Of a stretch of 64,000 nucleotides of DNA, positions 62,509-64,000 are shown in pieces. Within the stretch, counting starts at the first letter, position 1. Each line of letters begins with the position of its first letter. This stretch comes from Chromatiales bacterium (ex Bugula neritina AB1) (GTDB lineage Bacteria; Pseudomonadota; Gammaproteobacteria; Granulosicoccales; Granulosicoccaceae). Made by a program: the position numbers and the translations under genes. The stretch is taken from positions 124,001 through 188,000 of the forward strand of contig MDLA01000126.1 of the NCBI GenBank assembly GCA_001730015.1, given 5' to 3'. The notes below the pieces were generated by a model. That model was not told the DNA's origin. It saw only the letters and a list, made by a program, of their open reading frames with translations, and did no database searches.

Positions 62509-63330
62509 ATGCTTTCTGAAAAGAACACTGATCGTTTGCAAGGTATTATTTCTATTGCCAGGCACGCCGGTGAAAAGATCCTCGAGCTGTACGACACCGA
62601 CCCGACGGTAACAGCTAAAGAAGACAATACCCCGTTGACGGAAGCCGATCTTGCAGCAAATCAGATAATTATCGAGCAGCTTTCTGCGCTTGATCGGTCC
62701 GTACCTATCCTCACTGAAGAATCGTGTGGCATTCCTTTTACTGAACGGAATGAATGGAATACTTACTGGCTGGTTGACCCGTTGGATGGAACGCGCGAGT
62801 TTATCAAGCGCAACGGAGAATTCAGTGTCAACATTGCTCTGATAGAAAACGGCGTATCGGTGATGGGTGTTGTTCATGCCCCGGTTCTTAATGTCACCTA
62901 TTGGGGATGCCGCGGTATGGGGGCCTGGAAACAACAGGCGGACGAAGCACCGCAAAAAATTCATGTTCGTACTGCACCAAAAAAATGTGTCACTGTCGCA
63001 CGCAGTCGAGCACCATTGAACGGTGGCCCGGTGAACCGCTTTCTCGATAAACTCGGTGACTACAAAGTGGTATCGATGGGCAGCGCGCTGAAATCGTGCC
63101 TTGTTGCTGAAGGACGTGCAGATGTCTACGCCAAGCTGGGACCAACCTGCGAATGGGACACCGGGGCGGCGCAGTGTATTGTTGAAGAAGCCGGGGGCCA
63201 TATTACAGACACCAAGATGAAGGATCTTCGATACAACACTAAAGAGTCGCTCTTGAACCCGCACTTTTTTGTATTTGGCGAAGGTGATCATAATTGGTCC
63301 GACTATCTTGAAAATGAGTCAAAGCCATAG
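62509..63330 (+). CDS. cysQ: 3'(2'),5'-bisphosphate nucleotidase CysQ
   Basis: CysQ removes the 3'-phosphate of PAP formed during sulfate assimilation. The 273-residue member of the inositol-monophosphatase superfamily has the metal motifs LTEESCG, DPLDGTREFIKRNGEFS (characteristic of CysQ) and WDTGAAQCIVEEAGG. The gene is free-standing, 136 bp after gspN. A long minus-strand ORF antisense to it is a shadow. Confidence 0.94.
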   Translation: MLSEKNTDRLQGIISIARHAGEKILELYDTDPTVTAKEDNTPLTEADLAANQIIIEQLSALDRSVPILTEESCGIPFTERNEWNTYWLVDPLDGTREFIKRNGEFSVNIALIENGVSVMGVVHAPVLNVTYWGCRGMGAWKQQADEAPQKIHVRTAPKKCVTVARSRAPLNGGPVNRFLDKLGDYKVVSMGSALKSCLVAEGRADVYAKLGPTCEWDTGAAQCIVEEAGGHITDTKMKDLRYNTKESLLNPHFFVFGEGDHNWSDYLENESKP

Positions 63331-63411
63331 CGTTGTTGCTCTTTAATTCCTGGAAGACTGCTGTATATTCTGTGTTGCACCATAGCGGTGTTATGCTTTT
63401 CCGGAGTAAGT

Positions 63412-63846
63412 ATGAGCAAGATAAAATTCTCCAGCCCGCGCGATGCGGAAGACGCTTTTTACCAGGCTATTGAAAACGCTGATTTACCGGCAATGATGGC
63501 GGTCTGGTCGGACGACGATGCCTCGGTTTGCATCCATCCGGGAGCGCCGAGACTGGAAGGGCGTGGTCAAATCAGAGAGAGCTGGCAGGAAATCTTTGAG
63601 TCCGGGCCGGCGATGACATTTGAAGTCAGCGATGAGCGAATCACCGAAGATACTAATCTGGCCATCCACCTTGTGAGAGAGGAAATCGCTATAGAAGGTG
63701 AACTGGTTAGCGTCATGCTGTCGACCAATATATATCATCGTTTCAATGATAGCTGGCGCATGATGCTGCATCACTCCTCGCCGGAACCGGAACTGATCAT
63801 GGATGAGTATGACCTAATCCCGGAAGTTCCTGCTGTGCTGCACTAA
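63412..63846 (+). CDS. NTF2-like (SnoaL/DUF4440-type) protein
   Basis: The 144-residue protein has an NTF2-like cone fold: an N-terminal helix (AEDAFYQAIENADLPAMMAVW), then DASVCIHPGAPRLEGRGQIRESW and HRFNDSWRMMLHHSS. Such proteins are small-ligand-binding or enzyme-like domains; the function of this branch is unknown. ATG 63412 has GGAG (63402-63405) before it. The gene stands alone at the right end of the window; only about 150 bp remain after it. Confidence 0.8.
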   Translation: MSKIKFSSPRDAEDAFYQAIENADLPAMMAVWSDDDASVCIHPGAPRLEGRGQIRESWQEIFESGPAMTFEVSDERITEDTNLAIHLVREEIAIEGELVSVMLSTNIYHRFNDSWRMMLHHSSPEPELIMDEYDLIPEVPAVLH

Positions 63847-64000
63847 CGTTCTAAAACGCGGCGCTGTTCACAACTTTGTCGATTGAGTGATCGGAATGCC
63901 TGTATTTGTTCATTGCATGGTTTCTCAAACTGAACATTTAGTTGGGCTACTCTGTTATAGAAATATTCTAGTTAATCTAAGTAAATAACTAACTTTATTA

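Noticed and set aside
62503..63291. 262-residue minus-strand ORF opposite cysQ
   Set aside because: cysQ has all its family motifs on the plus strand; the antisense frame matches nothing.
1..64000. In-frame UGA (selenoprotein) extension of any gene
   Set aside because: No gene here belongs to a selenoprotein family I know and I saw no convincing extension past a UGA, though I did not test every stop codon or look for SECIS elements systematically.
1..64000. CRISPR arrays, insertion sequences, prophage genes
   Set aside because: No repeat-spacer pattern, transposase or phage structural gene was seen.

Overview
The window reads as chromosomal DNA of a free-living gammaproteobacterium, most likely marine. 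Gene orders typical of that class run through it: hslVU-DUF971-ubiE-ubiJ-ubiB, gmk-rpoZ-spoT-recG, sucA-sucB-lpd, envC-ctpA, and a gspGHIJKLMN type II secretion block. A DddP-type DMSP lyase and two FadD/DmdB-like acyl-CoA ligases point to a marine heterotroph. I see no prophage, insertion sequence, CRISPR array or rRNA operon. I cannot fix the genus from sequence alone.

Layout. 1-764 is the N-terminal part of a minus-strand gene that runs off the left edge. 1.0-6.5 kb carries the HslVU protease and the ubiquinone genes ubiE, ubiJ and ubiB. 6.5-10.6 kb has a coiled-coil protein, an M24 metallopeptidase, a selenocysteine tRNA (selC), a HAMP-only membrane protein and a lipoprotein. 10.7-19.3 kb is a catabolic region: a CHK-like kinase, an RraA-family protein, a 2-hydroxyacid dehydrogenase, a split AtuA/DUF1446 pair, a PLP enzyme, DddP and an ArgE-type deacylase. 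19.4-28.9 kb has trhO, an orphan DUF4159 protein, a cold-shock gene behind a long leader, an FAD amine oxidase, uvrD, an HtrA-like protein that has lost its catalytic His and Asp, a GGDEF protein with a ruined active site, and a YegP-type protein. 29.1-42.4 kb has a DmdB/AlkK-type ligase, ctpA, envC, a HEXXH metalloprotein, pepN, a second cold-shock gene, fadD, an alpha/beta hydrolase and small conserved proteins. 43.1-48.9 kb encodes 2-oxoglutarate dehydrogenase (E1, E2, E3). 49.2-55.7 kb has an ATP-grasp enzyme, gmk, rpoZ, spoT and recG. 55.7-62.4 kb pairs a rhombosortase divergently with gspG-N. cysQ and an NTF2-like protein close the window.

How the parts fit. Most genes are housekeeping: proteolysis, quinone synthesis, TCA cycle, stringent response, repair and secretion. 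The parts most worth a second look are the selC gene, the DddP-centred catabolic region, the two neighbouring pseudoenzymes at 26.2-28.3 kb, the rhombosortase beside a type II secretion operon that lacks gspCDEF, and the long structured leaders of both cold-shock genes. Several genes start at TTG or GTG, which I chose where a Shine-Dalgarno sequence or family alignment supports it.
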